A stretch of 64,000 bases of DNA from Glomus cerebriforme. Its lineage: Eukaryota; Glomeromycota; Glomeromycetes; Glomerales; Glomeraceae. The notes under the pieces were generated by a model that was not told the DNA's origin, searched no databases, and worked only from the letters and a program-made list of their open reading frames with translations. The stretch covers positions 97,356-161,355 of the forward strand of contig QKYT01000227.1 of NCBI GenBank assembly GCA_003550305.1, written 5' to 3'. Position 1 is the first letter of the stretch. Each line of letters starts with the position of its first letter. The translations under genes were made by a program, and so were the position numbers. Below, one piece after another: positions 1-12,780 of this stretch.

Positions 1-349
1 TTAGGAAACACTAAAAATGGTATACAGATCAAAGAATATCACTTTTTCGTTCTTGAAATGTTCCACAATATCCACAAAGAAAACAATAATTCAAGTAAAC
101 AACGAAAAATTAATATGCATTTAATACAAAACTTTTTTTTTATTTGACCAAATGTCTATAAAACTATCTGATTACCCATTTCGATTGAAATAAAATTCTT
201 TAACTAGAATTTTTCCCAAAATCTGTGAATAGATGCATTTCATAATATACATATCATCAATATAAACAATTCCTCCCCCTTCCCCCCTTTTCCTTTAGTA
301 TATAATCCTTTCAATATAGACTTTACATATAGAATAGAATTTTCATTTG

Positions 350-357
350 TATAAATA
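350..357 (+). promoter_or_regulatory. TATA-like box upstream of the S41 protease gene
   Basis: TATAAATA lies 44 bases before the ATG at 401. The distance fits a core promoter with a very short leader. The rest of 1-400 is A+T-rich with a C-rich patch near 272-292 and shows no other gene that I can see. Confidence 0.4.
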
Positions 358-400
358 CAGTAGATCTGGCATTTAGCACACAATTATAAAATATTTCAAT

Positions 401-2753
401 ATGAAAACTTTCACAATAATAAAAACATTAATAATCCCTTCCCTCATGTTGCTGGCAACTCACCGAGGAGAATCTTTATATATTCCAAGAGATGCTCCTT
501 CGTCAGCACCCAACTTTAGTGGTCAAGTAGATGGTTGTGCTAATATACATAATACGTTTAAGAAAGCTGGAACCAAAGAAGGTCTTTCCTTTCCTTTTTC
601 TGATTTAAAAGCTTGCTATGAATCTTTTGCTTTTGATAATAAAAGAAGAGCTGATGTAAGTAATTTCTTAATTATATGAAAATTTTCTTTTTTTTTTATA
701 AAAAAAAAAAAATTTACGAGTGGCGTAAATTCTTTCTTTTTAATAGACCATCGATACGATGAAAAAAACTTTCAATGGATTTTATGTGTTTGCCGATCAA
801 GCAAAAGAACAACCAGCTCAAGGTTTTGACTTTAAAGCAATTGATATTATAAGTGAAATTGATAATTTGAGTCAAAAATCGTATGCCAATGATTTTGAAT
901 TTTCGGTAAGTATATTAAACTTCTGTTCAGATGATGATGATGATATTAAATTTTTTTTTTTTTTTTACGTGGGTTTATTGTTATTAGAACGATGCTACCA
1001 ATTTGGTAACTGAATTGAAAGATCCACATACGATATTTTTTCCAATATGTTATACACGGTTCACTTTCACTCAAAGAATAGCATTATATGCTACTGCATC
1101 ACAAGATGGAACACATACGATTAAAGTTTTCAAAGACACCATTGAATCTCAAAACAATGATTGCGAAGTTGACCGTATCGATGGTGTTGCGGCTATCGAC
1201 GTCATCACAGAATATGCACGTGACAAGGTTTTTGTTTCTAAAGATCTTGGTGTCAGATTCAACATGGCATTAGCGTCTCTCGCATTACAAAATGGAACTT
1301 ACATACTTCAACCTAGATCTTCACAATTTACTCTTCGTTTGGTTTTACCTGAAAAAGAATCTACAACATATGATTTAAAATGTGGTTCAGAGACTAAAAC
1401 TATTACTCGTAATTGGGAAGCTGTTATAAACAATTCTGATGATCTTGATAAGTTCACTGATTCTAACTCTTATTGGCAAAATTTTTGTGCGAATCCGCCT
1501 GCTGGTGAAAAAGTTCAACCACCCCAAGAACCAATAACTCCCGAAATACCACCACCTATACGAAATATTGGGAAGGAACCAAATGTGAACTCTAAGAAAG
1601 ATAAACGAAAATATCACAGAAGAACAAAATCCGAAAAATCACATACCAAATGTCGTAATATCGCTTATCCTATTGATCCATTAACGGTTAATCCAGAACT
1701 TTTGAAATCATTAAGCCCTCCTGTTAATATTAATAATCTCGTTTTTGATGCCAAAATCGCCCAGTTTTATTCATTGGGAAATGATGTTGGTGTTGCTGTA
1801 CTCGCAACATATGATATCGGTAACAATATTTCTGTTGACACCCTTACAACTTCATTCGGCAATTTACAAACCGGTTTCAAGAAATTAGCAGATAACGGTG
1901 CCAAGAAGGTATATATATATATATATATATATTTTTATCTTTTAACACGAGTCTTTACAATTTTTTTTTTTGTATAATTTTCTAATTTATGTATTATTGT
2001 TCTTTTCATTAGCTCGTTTTGGATTTGTCAAATAATGAAGGAGGACTTACTATTATTTCTCATTTCGTTAACTCGCTCTTATTCCCTAATGCAAATCCAT
2101 CTTTACCAACCGACTTTAAACTTACCGATATTGAAAAAAGTGCCATTTTAAAAGCAAGCAATAGTTCCCAACCAACAAATTCAATTTTTGATTTTGGTGG
2201 ATATTTAAGCGTAGATGAACAATCATTCAATAATACAAATGAATTTCTTGAATCAAAATTCATTGAAAATGACATAAGTTCCATAAACGGATTTTTTGCT
2301 GCTACTCAATCTTCATCTTCACTTCCATGGAAATCAAGTGATATGATAATGTTAACAAATGGATATTGTGGTTCGGCATGTGCTGCAACTTCTTTACTTT
2401 TTTCTGATTCACATGGTGTTCGATCTGTTGCAGTTGGAGGATTTCCAAATATCCCATTATCTTTTAGTTCGTTTCCTGGCGGACAAGCTTTTGTTCTTGA
2501 TGATCCTTTGAAACGAGGTTTCGATTTAAAAACTGATTTTGGTTCATTAGGATTAACGGATGAAGCCGATTTTCCAAAAGATATTCCAACTAATACTATG
2601 TTAACTTTTACCGTCAGAAAAGCTTTTAGTACTGTTAATGCTGATGAAATTCTTGAATATTCTTTTAAACCATCTACGAACCATATTTTCTTTGACGAGA
2701 CAAGCATTAGAGATCCAAGCAAATTATGGTCTCAAGCTTCAACTCTAATATAA
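401..2753 (+). CDS. Secreted S41-family (CPAF/tail-specific protease-like) serine peptidase
   Basis: Four exons: 401-655, 747-905, 988-1908 and 2013-2753. All introns are GT-AG in phase 0, giving 691 residues. The start begins a signal-peptide-like stretch (MKTFTIIKTLIIPSLMLLA), so the product should be secreted or enter the secretory path. The C-terminal third looks like an S41 catalytic domain: a LVLDLSNNEGG strand-turn begins exon 4, and TNGYCGSACA carries the likely nucleophile (about Ser566). S41 enzymes cut proteins with a Ser/Lys dyad; I cannot place the Lys with confidence. Before the domain is a Pro-rich then strongly basic linker (about residues 310-355, with KKDKRKYHRRTKSEKSHTK). 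The family call rests on the Ser motif, the preceding strand and the overall size, which resemble fungal secreted S41 proteins. The neighbours are S10 carboxypeptidases, but there is no sign of co-regulation. Confidence 0.7.
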
Positions 2754-4686
2754 TATAAACAGTTTTAACAATTTCAATTTGTTTTATTGTACATTATAGC
2801 ATGATATGTATAGAGCACACACGCATACACGCATTACAACATTCTTTTTTCATTTGTAATATTTTGCATTTATTCACACACATTTTTTTGCATTTTCATC
2901 ATAGAATTTAATTTTGCATTTTTTTATTTAATTTTAATTCTTGTTTTCATAATTTTGGGAAAAATTCTGGTAAACAAACTTTCTTTTATACATAATATTT
3001 TTTTCATTTTATATATATTCATTCATTATAATATACGGCATTTTTTTCATTTCTGTGTAAAAAAAAAAAAAAAGTAGCAAAAAAAAAGAGTTCTTTCGGT
3101 TTTTAGTTTTGTTATCAGTTATATAGACATTCTATTTTAGAAATTTTATATATATATATAGTGAATTAATGAGTTCGTAAGTTTACTATATGCGATGTCG
3201 ACTGATGAGAAAAATGCTGGTTAACGACTGAACTGAAAACTGAATAATAATAAAAAAAATTTGCCGAAATAATCCGGCAAAAAAGTTGGATAAACATTCG
3301 TTTGTTTAANAAAAAAAATTAATAATTAATCATTTACCATAAAACTGTAAATATAGTAGAATAAATAGATTTTTTTTTTTTTTTTCATAATAAAAATTTT
3401 AAAATTTACATATATCATTATAGATTATACTCATTATAGGTATTATATGTGGTGGTATTTATTTAATTTTTATTATTTCAGTCGAGTTTGTGGAATCATG
3501 ATCACGCGATTATTGGACAAACCTATTTGTAATTCCGGCCAGCACTAATCTTATTCTGTCCGGGTAAAATTACGGCCGCTTTTTGAGCAAACTTTAATTT
3601 GACAGTTAACTACTGAAAGTAAATCTCAGTGATATTTAGAGATAGTTCAAACATGATTTTATGATATAAAACATACAAAACCACAAATGAACAAGAATGA
3701 ATTCTAAATTACGTCATATTTAAAAGAACGCGTTCAATATAATATTCAAAATCGCAATTCGACCATTTATAAGAGTAATATTACATTCCACGCCTGCGAT
3801 ATTAAATGAATTAAAAAAAAAAATACAAAAAAATATTTATGGAAATCAAAATTTATATTGTAAATTAAACCGTAACTGCTATTTTTCTTTTGATAATTAT
3901 CGGGAGTTTTATTTTTGATGTTTGAAATTTGAAAATTATTAGATTACTGGACGAAACCCGGGCGCAAATTGGTAACCACATCAATAGCCTAATATTATAT
4001 TGAAAATTAACTATTCAGTACATGGTAATCGCTTAAATAAATAAATTTCGAGAAAAATACAGTAGTAATAATGTAAATGTTTGTAAAACAAATATATAAT
4101 CGGTTCGTTATATAGTAAAATAGCAAGCATCTCATATTTGGTTTGATTTTGTAACGAAGAATTTAAAGAATTTGATTCGTTATAACGCGAGATTTGACAT
4201 ATCTGATCCATTAAATGTCACGTAAAATGCTAAATTTCGTACAATATTACTTCTTGTAAAATACTATTTTTCAACATACCGTATTATTTATTCTCTGAAT
4301 AATGGAACTTCAACTTTCATTAAATCATAATAAATTATTAATATTCACCTTTCATAAGTTAACATTCGCTTTGAATTATAACTTTATTTTCGGAAAACCC
4401 AATGTGGGCAACTTTACTTTACAATTATTTCAGATATAGGGTCACAATGGCTAATGCTTTTTAAAACTTTAGCTATTACATAGTCAATATCATTTATACT
4501 CCCTAAATACAATTTCTTTTAAAGAATCACTAACTATTAAATGAAACCACATTCTTTAAAGAATTTCTCTGTCTTTGTTAAAATATACATCCATAAGGAT
4601 ATAATTACAATTAAAACCAAACTTGAAAGAAAAATCTTTATCTTACTATTGAATAAGCATAATTTGAATAAATTGTAAATAATATT
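2754..4686. other. Intergenic, no gene seen
   Basis: A+T-rich with long A and T runs (for example 3061-3073 and 3371-3386). A less A+T-rich patch at 3480-3600 contains two CCGG-bearing words around 3535 and 3562 and may be part of an old repeat. There is one N at 3310. I see no coding exon chain and no RNA gene. Confidence 0.4.
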
Positions 4687-4990
4687 TTAGTCTCTGTTAA
4701 TAACATCAACGATGTAACCATAAATCATTAAAAATAAACCCATTAAGGTTACGGCTCCATTTCCAAAAAAATCTACTACTGTCACTAATAAAACTAGCAT
4801 TGTTATCAATATCATCTCACGCATTTTTTCTTTCCTTCGTCAAAACACCCTTCAATTAGGTAACCAATTAATAATGAAAAAACATACTATGCTTGCTATC
4901 TCATCACCACAAAGCACGAATACAAAAAATTCTAAAAACCTAGTTGGGTTTAGGATGGAATTATCATTTTTATTACGTGGCGACTAAAAT
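4687..4990 (-). pseudogene. Eroded membrane-protein coding fragment
   Basis: On the minus strand one frame reads through from about 4990 to 4687 with only two internal stops, both TGA, at about 4842-4854. After them an intact 45-codon ORF starts at 4824 (MREMILITMLVLLVTVVDFF, then a Gly-Asn turn and a second hydrophobic segment) and ends at 4687. Before the stops the same frame gives another hydrophobic stretch (FLEFFVFVLCGDEIASIVCF). Both TGA codons would be explained by CGA to TGA changes in an Arg-rich loop. So this looks like a three-segment membrane protein, or its last exon, that has decayed; alternatively the last 45 codons are a real two-helix microprotein. I do not recognise the family. 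Confidence 0.35.
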
Positions 4991-6747
4991 TTTTATCCGA
5001 GTGGCGTTTCTAGAAATTGTTCGAAATATTTTCCAGCAAAAAAATTGATGTTTCAAAATTCAGCTTAATTGCTTATCGAAACCTCACAACAGAAGAAACT
5101 GAAATTACTTATCCACTACGTGGTGACTCTTCGATTCTGAAATTTCTATCTGAGTTATCGTTCGACCTTCTGGGCTATCGATCGGCACCGTAATCACTTT
5201 TCCTGTTGTAATTTCTACTCATTTTAACTTCTGGAAAATTATTGTTCACAATTCTCTAATCGAGAAAAAATAAAATAGCAACAATTCGACTCTTATAATA
5301 AGATCCTTAGCCCTTAGGTTCTTGGATTAAAACAGAAAGTAAACAGGAATTCTTGTTAGCGAATAAGTAGTATACATAGATGTGATTGTTCCATTTATTC
5401 TTGAAAATCGAATTTAAAATATTTTACATTGCGTTCAATTTTGAAACGCCAAGCATTTTGCCTCGCATATTGTTAACGAATATTGTGTTCGCATATCGAT
5501 CGGGCAAATCGGGCCTTCGTTATACCGAAAATTTGGTTGGTTAAAAACCTTCCACCATTAATCGTAAGGTCCTTATCGATCCCAAATTAGGCAATGGTTC
5601 GAAATTGACATAAAATATGCACGATTAAATATTGTCACTCAATCGCCCATTTACCCACACGAGAAAAAAAAATTGGTTTAACTACACTTTGTGAGGCAGT
5701 TAGTGCCCTAAACGTTTTTATTTACAATACATTAAAATTAAATTACAATAGTCAGAACTTAAGCCCGGGGTACACTATATGATGTCCTTTCTATACGAAG
5801 ACTATTACTTTTCTTGAAAGCAACACTCCCTTAGTAGTGTGGGTTCATTTAATAAACTACTATTATTTCCAAAATTCTTTTCATATTTTTCCACAATTCG
5901 GTTGGATCATTTAGAATCATTGAGGTCGTATTTGGTTTTGCTCGAATACCAATTCGTGGCTATTTAGTGATGGAGATACGAGTTAATGATGCACAAATCG
6001 GAAAAAACATGAAACGATTCCTATCCGAGTCAAATTCTTCATTTTTTTCCTGAGCACATCTAGGTTCATCTATAATTAATTGACAATGGTAAATATTAGT
6101 CAAGGTCTTATTCCAGGCTGATTATGTTTTCCCTCCGTGATGCATAATCAATAAGTCCGAAACCGGCTGACTGCTGAATGAAATTTTACTTACCTCGTTA
6201 TTATCACATTTTCAAAGATCATCATCAATGATGATGACGTTAATGTGATAAATTGAAAGGTCGTGATGCCCCGCTGCTCAAATGTAACTAACTTTCTTCA
6301 GCCTAATATATATAGGTAAACAAATCCCTAATCAAGAAATTTAAAAGTTTGTCCCTGAAACATAAAAAAAAAAATTAAGGAACAAAGAAACCGCAAACTC
6401 ATTGAAAGTAGACTCGTAGTACAGTATATCAAAAATCATTCTCGATATAACGAATGCAAATTTTTTTCGAAACGGAAAAATTGCTGCTGGTAAAAATTTT
6501 TTAGATTCTGATGCTTGTTTGTTTGTTTCCATCGATACTTCTTTTTGATCACATTTATAGTAATATTTATTATTTAAATAATAACTAACTATATTTAGTT
6601 ATATATGTTCCAAAACAATGCTAATAGAACATTCCAGTGATAGAATTAGTATTGTATTATTGTGTGACAATAATTAAACGTGATATCTATCACGCGAATA
6701 GAATTGCTTGGCAAACTCTGTAGATCATGGAAAAGACCGAATCAAAA
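4991..6747. other. Intergenic, no gene seen
   Basis: Less A+T-rich than most spacers here and without long open frames; it may be old transposon sequence. The only structure I could define is the palindrome at 6201-6251. The open frame on the minus strand at 6341-6532 has no recognisable features. Confidence 0.35.
6201..6251. repeat. Imperfect 51-bp palindrome
   Basis: Outer arms TTATCACATT (6201-6210) and AATGTGATAA (6242-6251) are exact inverse copies. Inside them ATCATCATC and GATGATGA also pair, so the whole stretch can fold into a hairpin. Role unknown. Confidence 0.5.
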
Positions 6748-6748
6748 G

Positions 6749-6757
6749 TATATAAAG
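6749..6757 (+). promoter_or_regulatory. TATA-like box of carboxypeptidase 1
   Basis: TATATAAAG lies about 95 bases before the ATG at 6848. Carboxypeptidase 3 has a similar TATATAAAGG about 50 bases before its ATG, and the broken copy 4 also keeps a TATATAAAAGG word, which supports a shared promoter element. Confidence 0.4.
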
Positions 6758-6847
6758 AATAAATAAAATTAGTCCTTCATTTTTTTTACTACCTTAAAAT
6801 ACCAATTATATTTGATTTATTTTATATCAATAAATTAGAAAATTAGG

Positions 6848-8967
6848 ATGAATTTTATTATTAAACCATCCGGCAAATTATCCCATTCGTTTATCATTTT
6901 TATTACTTTAATAGTATGGAGCATCCTCACCATTGAAACCGTGGATTCAGCAGTGAATGGTGAGCTCAAAGGATCACGTGAATTTCATATTTGGTAAATC
7001 ACATGATTAATTTTATTTTTCTATCTTTAGATCCTATCTATAGCATTGTATCAAGTAATTTATGTGATCCAAACGTGAAGCAGGTAAAAGAAATTAAAAA
7101 AAAATCATTTCTTAATTTATATTAAAGAATTTTCTATCTTCGTAGTATTCTGGCTATATAAAAGTCGATCAGTATACGAATCTTTTTTTTTGGTTTTTTG
7201 AATCACGAAATAAACCTAAAACTTCTCCATTAACATTATGGTTAAATGGAGGTCCAGGATGCACTTCAATGGTGGGATTATTTCATGAAGTAGGCCCTTG
7301 TAGACCTTTAGTAGGAGGAGCAAATGTCGAAATAAATCCTGAAAGTTGGAATCAAGTTTCTAATATGTTATTTATTGATCAGGTAAACCCTTTCTTTTTA
7401 AAAATAATTTTATCATAAATGTAAACTCTAATCCATTCTTTTATTACAGCCTGCTAATGCAGGATTTTCATTTGGAGATAAAATCGTATCGACAACAGAA
7501 CAAACTTCTTTAAGTTTATACACTTTTTTACAAAAGTTCTTTGAAAAATTTCCAGAATATTCTAAACTGAAATTTTATATTTTTGGTGAATCTTATGCGG
7601 GACATTACAGTAGGTTCTAATCTTTTTAGATTATTCTCCATCTCAATCTATTTGTAGTAATAAACGTAAATTTCATTACATCATGTACATCCTATAGTTC
7701 CATCCCTTGCAAAATTGATAGATGAAAACAATATCCTAATTGATTCGAAAAATTTGAAAGCAATTCCAATTAATCTTCAATCTATTGGAATTGGAAATGG
7801 TTGGATTGATTCTAAAACTTTATAGTAAATATATTTTTTTTCAATTTTGCGATTTATCATATTATTCACATACATTTTAACTTATAGTTTTTAACTTTGT
7901 TTGACATATAGCCCGTCTTATCCGGATTTTGTAGAGTTTAATTCATGTAAGTTAGAACTTTCAATCGTTATTCTCAAGGAGTTATATTATGTAATATTGA
8001 AGTGTAACAATTATTAATAGATGGTCCTGTACTAAATTCAAGTGAGATTGCTGCAATGCGATCATTATTGCCTGAATGTGAACTATTAAGTAAGCGTTTA
8101 ACACATCCCAAATTTCAAGAATTTTGCTAATAATTTAATAATTCATGATTGTTTTTTTTTTAAAAAAATTAACTCGGAATTTTCCTTATCAGTTGACCAA
8201 TGTTATGCAACAGGAAATTTAACTGATTGCGTACCACCAGAAGAATTTTGTATGAATATTCCTAATCATTATAATAATTCCGGATTAAGCGATTATGATG
8301 TTAGAACTTCAGCTGAATTACCACAAGACTATATGTTTTATTTGTCTAAACCTGACGTAATGACTGCTATTGGAGCACAAAACCCCTTTAGTAATTGCTC
8401 AATGGATACATATGCACGTTTTTTCTTACAAGGTGATTTGTAAGTAAATTAGAAATTTTTTCTTCATGTGATTTAAATTGAAAATGAAAAGATACATTTA
8501 TTTTATTCTTGATAATTTTTTAGTATTTTAACTCATAAGCCAGATATTGAATATCTTCTTAGCAGAGAATTTCCTGTTCTATTATATTACGGTGATGCCG
8601 ATTTTATTTGTAACTGGTAAGTAGACAAACCATTTACGCGAATTTTTTTTTGTCAACTAACTTGCTCCTTTTTCTCTTTAGGTTCAGCGGAATAAACTTA
8701 ATAAGTGTATTGATATGGCCCTTTCAAACCGAATTTAATAATGAACCATTGAAAAAATGGATAGTTGGTAATTATTTTGCTGGAGAAACTAAATCTTTTG
8801 ATAAATTAACCTTTATTAGAGTTTATGGGGCAGGTCATACAGTTCCTTTATATCAACCCATAAATTCTTTAGATATGTTCACCAAATGGATTAATAATGA
8901 AACGTTGTTAACCGCAGATATAGGAACTAAAAGAAAGAGGAGAATAAATAAAAGGAGAATAGAATGA
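6848..8967 (+). CDS. Serine carboxypeptidase (peptidase S10), copy 1
   Basis: Ten exons: 6848-6959, 7031-7083, 7146-7382, 7450-7609, 7698-7824, 7912-7946, 8021-8089, 8193-8439, 8524-8616 and 8682-8967; all introns GT-AG, 472 residues. S10 enzymes remove C-terminal residues from peptides in the vacuole or outside the cell. The N-terminal hydrophobic stretch (about residues 12-32) is a signal peptide or anchor. Visible family marks are [11 protein letters not shown] with following GPC, the nucleophile in GESYAGHY (Ser182), [17 protein letters not shown] with the catalytic Asp, and GAGHTVP with the catalytic His. The triad is complete. The C-terminus ends in a strongly basic tail ([12 protein letters not shown]) shared with copy 2 but absent from copy 3 and unusual for the family. 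It is the first of three tandem paralogues with identical intron positions. Confidence 0.9.
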
Positions 8968-9807
8968 AGAGATAATTGTTGTATTTTTTTTTATTTATAT
9001 CTCATGCGATTGATACTTAAATATTATGAAGATGACTACGTAATAACTCTGCATTATAATTTGTAAATTTCTATTATTTTTCGTACAATTCTCCATTATT
9101 CAATTATTTTCATTAATTTAATTTTATCATTTTTTTTAATACTTTTGTACTATTAACATTCTTATCTTCGAGAATTATAATTTCATCATGTACATTTCAT
9201 ATTTGCGCGATGTATACTATTTAATAGGCAGGAAGAAAAAATGTAGGAACAAAAATGTCTCACCAGAAATCAATGTATAGAATGACAGTATCAAGTAGGC
9301 TCGGACAAAAAAAAAATAATATTGTAGTTCGATGGTAAATATAGTAGAAGTAAATATTGAAATTAAATGTAATGCATTAATAGCACAGATTTTAGTGAAA
9401 TAGGAATTAATTGCTAAAAATAAAAATCTAATATTAGATCGTTACCCACTTTGTGCAAGATCAGATATGGATACCATCACCTGAAATCTTCTTTATTGTG
9501 ATGCATAGTTTTTGTTGTTACCACTTACCATATATTATGAATTTATTCAAAGAATTCGATGCTTTATTTTGAATAATTTTTTGTTATTTTATTCTTTAAA
9601 CTCAAAGTATCTGCTGAAATTCATGATTTTCTATAGCTATTAGATTTATGATTATCTCTATTATTTATTATTTATAGTTTTTGTTACACAGTCGTCAATG
9701 ACAAATTTTGTTGATCATGTATTCCGAAATGAATATAACCAAATTCAAAAAATAGTTTATCCTTTTTTTTTCTTACCCGATATTCACATTCAATATATTA
9801 AGGAAGA
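8968..9807. other. Spacer between carboxypeptidases 1 and 2
   Basis: 840 bases, A+T-rich, no open frame of note. It must contain the end of copy 1 and the promoter of copy 2. No clear TATA box precedes the ATG at 9808, unlike copies 1 and 3. Confidence 0.4.
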
Positions 9808-11911
9808 ATGAATTTTATTATTAAAACGTTCGGCAAATTATCATATTTATTTATCATTTTTGTTACCTTAATGGTATGGTGCATCCTGACCATCGAAACC
9901 GTAGATGCAGCAGTACCGAATGGTGAGTTCAAAGAATCATATGAATTTCCAAGTTGTAGCACGTGATTTATTTATTTTTCTACCATAGATCCTATCTATA
10001 ATATTATATCGAGTAACTTATGCGATCCAAACGTGAAGCAGGTAAAGAAACGAAGAAGAATTCATTTTTTTTTTAATTTTTAATTTATATGATTTATATC
10101 GAATATTAATTAAAGAATTTTCCAATAGTATTCCGGCTATATAAAAGTCGATCAGGTTACGAACATATTTTTTTGGTTTTTTGAATCGCGAAATAATCCT
10201 GAAACTTCTCCATTAACATTATGGTTAAATGGAGGTCCGGGATGTTCTTCAATGATAGGATTATTCCAAGAAATGGGTCCTTGTAGATCTCTACTAGGAG
10301 GAACAGATGTCGAAGTATTTCCTGAAAGTTGGAATGAAGTTTCTAATTTGTTATTTGTTGATCAGGCAAATCCTTTTCTAAAAAAATATATATATATATA
10401 TTATCGTAAATGTGCTAATTATTTTATTACAGCCCGTTAATACAGGATTTTCATATGGAAATAAAATCGTATCGACGACAGAACAAGCATCTCTGGATTT
10501 ATACACTTTTTTACAAAGATTCTTTGAAAAATTTCCAGAATATTCTAAAATGAATTTTCATATTTTTGGTGAATCTTATGCAGGACATTACAGTAAGTTT
10601 CTAAACCTTTAGATTATTCTTCATCGCAATCTTTATATTAGTAATAACCGTAAATTTTACTACGCCACATACATTCTATAGTACCTTCTATTGCCAAATT
10701 GATAGATAAAAATAATATTTTAATTAATTCGAAAAAGTTGAATGCAATCCCAATTAATCTTCAATCTGTTGGAATTGGAAATGGTTGGATTGATACTAAA
10801 ATCTTATAGTAAATATTTTTTTCAATTTTACAATTTATCTGTATTATTTTACTTATAAATTTTGAATTTTGTTTAACATATAGCTCATCTTATCCGGATT
10901 TCGCGGAGTTTAATTCATGTAAGTTAGAACTTTCAATAATCGTTATAGTTATATTACAGTACGTAACATTGACATGGAAATTATCTTACTAGATAGCCCT
11001 GTTCTAAACGCAAGTGAAATTGCGGCAATGAGATCATCATTGCCTGAATGCGAACTATTAAGTAAGCATTTAACACGTCTCAATTTTCTTCGAGAGTTTT
11101 CTGCTAATCAACTCTAATTTTCCTTACCAGTTGACGATTGTTATACATCAGGGAATTCGGCTGATTGCGTGTCAGCATATCATTTTTGTTCATATGAAGT
11201 TTATTTTCATTATTTTAATTCCGGATTAAGCGTTTATGATGTTAGAACTACAACTGATGTACCGGGTGATTACATGCTTTATTTGGCTAAACCCGAAGTA
11301 TTGACTGCCATTGGTGCACAAAAAAAATTTATTAATTGTTCGGTAGCCATTGATCATGATTTTATCAATAAAGGTGATTTGTAAGTAAATTAAAGTTGAT
11401 TTTTTTTTATGTAATTTAAATCGAAAAGAAATAATCATTTGTTTATTATTTGATAATTTTTAGTATTCGTTCTCATAAGATAGATCTTGAATATCTTCTT
11501 AACAGAGAATTTCCTGTTTTATTATATTACGGGGATGCCGATTTTATTTGCGACTGGTAAGAAAACAAAACATTCCCGCAAACCTTTTTTTTGTCAACTT
11601 AATTTCTCCTTTTTCTCTTTAGGTTCAGTGGAATAAACTTAATAAAGTCATTGTTATGGCCTTTTCAATCCGAATTTAATAATGCACCAATGAAACAATG
11701 GATAGTTGGTAATTATTTTGCCGGAGAAACTAAGACTTTTGATAAATTAACATTTATTAGAGTTTATGAAGCAGGTCACAAAGTTCCTGCTTATCAACCC
11801 ATAAATTCTTTAGAAATGTTTACTAAATGGATCAATAATGAAGCGTTGATAACCGCAGATATAGGAACTAAAAGAAAGAGGAGAATAAATAAGAGAAGAA
11901 TAAAACAATGA
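9808..11911 (+). CDS. Serine carboxypeptidase (peptidase S10), copy 2
   Basis: Ten exons: 9808-9922, 9989-10041, 10129-10365, 10433-10592, 10682-10808, 10884-10918, 10993-11061, 11131-11380, 11464-11556 and 11623-11911; 475 residues. Exon lengths match copy 1 except for +1 codon in each of exons 1, 8 and 10. Motifs are [19 protein letters not shown] (Ser183), GDADFICDW and AGHKVP, so the triad is complete. The third intron has a GC donor (CAG|GCAAAT at 10366) where copies 1 and 3 have GT; without splicing here the frame runs into nonsense, so a GC-AG intron is the best model. A basic C-terminal tail ([13 protein letters not shown]) is kept. A signal-anchor-like N-terminus suggests secretion or vacuolar sorting. 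Confidence 0.87.
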
Positions 11912-12772
11912 GATCACATTATTTTGATTATTTAATTTTTTATTTTCTATATTGTTATTATCCTTAATTATAACATATTTTTTTTCTGTAATCAAAAATT
12001 AATAAAAAAATGGTTTTTATTTTAGCGCACGTAAAATTTATTGACACAAATTAAATTTAAAATTTACTAATGCATATAATTTAAGTCCATAATTAATACA
12101 ATTAGTAATCCACATTTATTCACATGATTTTCACACATTAAAGATACGCCAAAGGTACTTTCAATTCATTTTACCTAATTCATCTAAATTAGAAGTTGGT
12201 TCAATAACTTCAAAAAATATTAATAAAATTTGTTTTGATTTTAAAAAATAATGCATCGTCATTGAAATTTATTTTCTCAAACGCAAACTCAGAATGGTTG
12301 ATAGTTTATTATGGAAAAGAACATATGTTGCATCACTTTTATCTAATGTCAAACATTAATCGCAAGAAATGTTACGATATCAAGATATTTTATTCAAAGA
12401 ATATTGATGTATTTTGACAATTATGACCAAAATCGAAACTTTATTTTTGTGTTCAATGTTCAAACTTAGAATTGCGTAATTTATTATAGAATTTCTTATA
12501 TTGCAGAATAGTTTTCCTCATTCTCCAAGTAAAATCATCTTAAAATTTGTTCTTTATAACTTAATTAGATAATAGAATATCATCAATAACGCTTTTTTTT
12601 AATAAAGTACCAATTGACAAAAATCACGCGATTTAGCAAAAAAATCAGTGCGGAAAAAAATTATTATGCAACATAAGATATAAGATTTTTTCACTCTAAT
12701 GATATTTTTCATCCGAGCCGTTCCGAGCATAAACAAGACAGTAATAAGACCATTATGGCAGAAAAAAATACA
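11912..12772. other. Spacer after carboxypeptidase 2
   Basis: A+T-rich, without a convincing gene. A 60-codon plus-strand open frame at 12235-12417 has no recognisable motif and no support. The exact 8-base target duplication of the neighbouring hAT element occupies 12773-12780. Confidence 0.4.
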
Positions 12773-12780
12773 CTTTCTGA

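Noticed and set aside
3190..3245. CTGATGAG word resembling a hammerhead ribozyme core
   Set aside because: No stem II with a following GAAA and no closing stems I and III can be drawn, so it is a chance match.
5580..5640. GGTTCGAAAT word as possible tRNA
   Set aside because: No matching A box or foldable cloverleaf around it.
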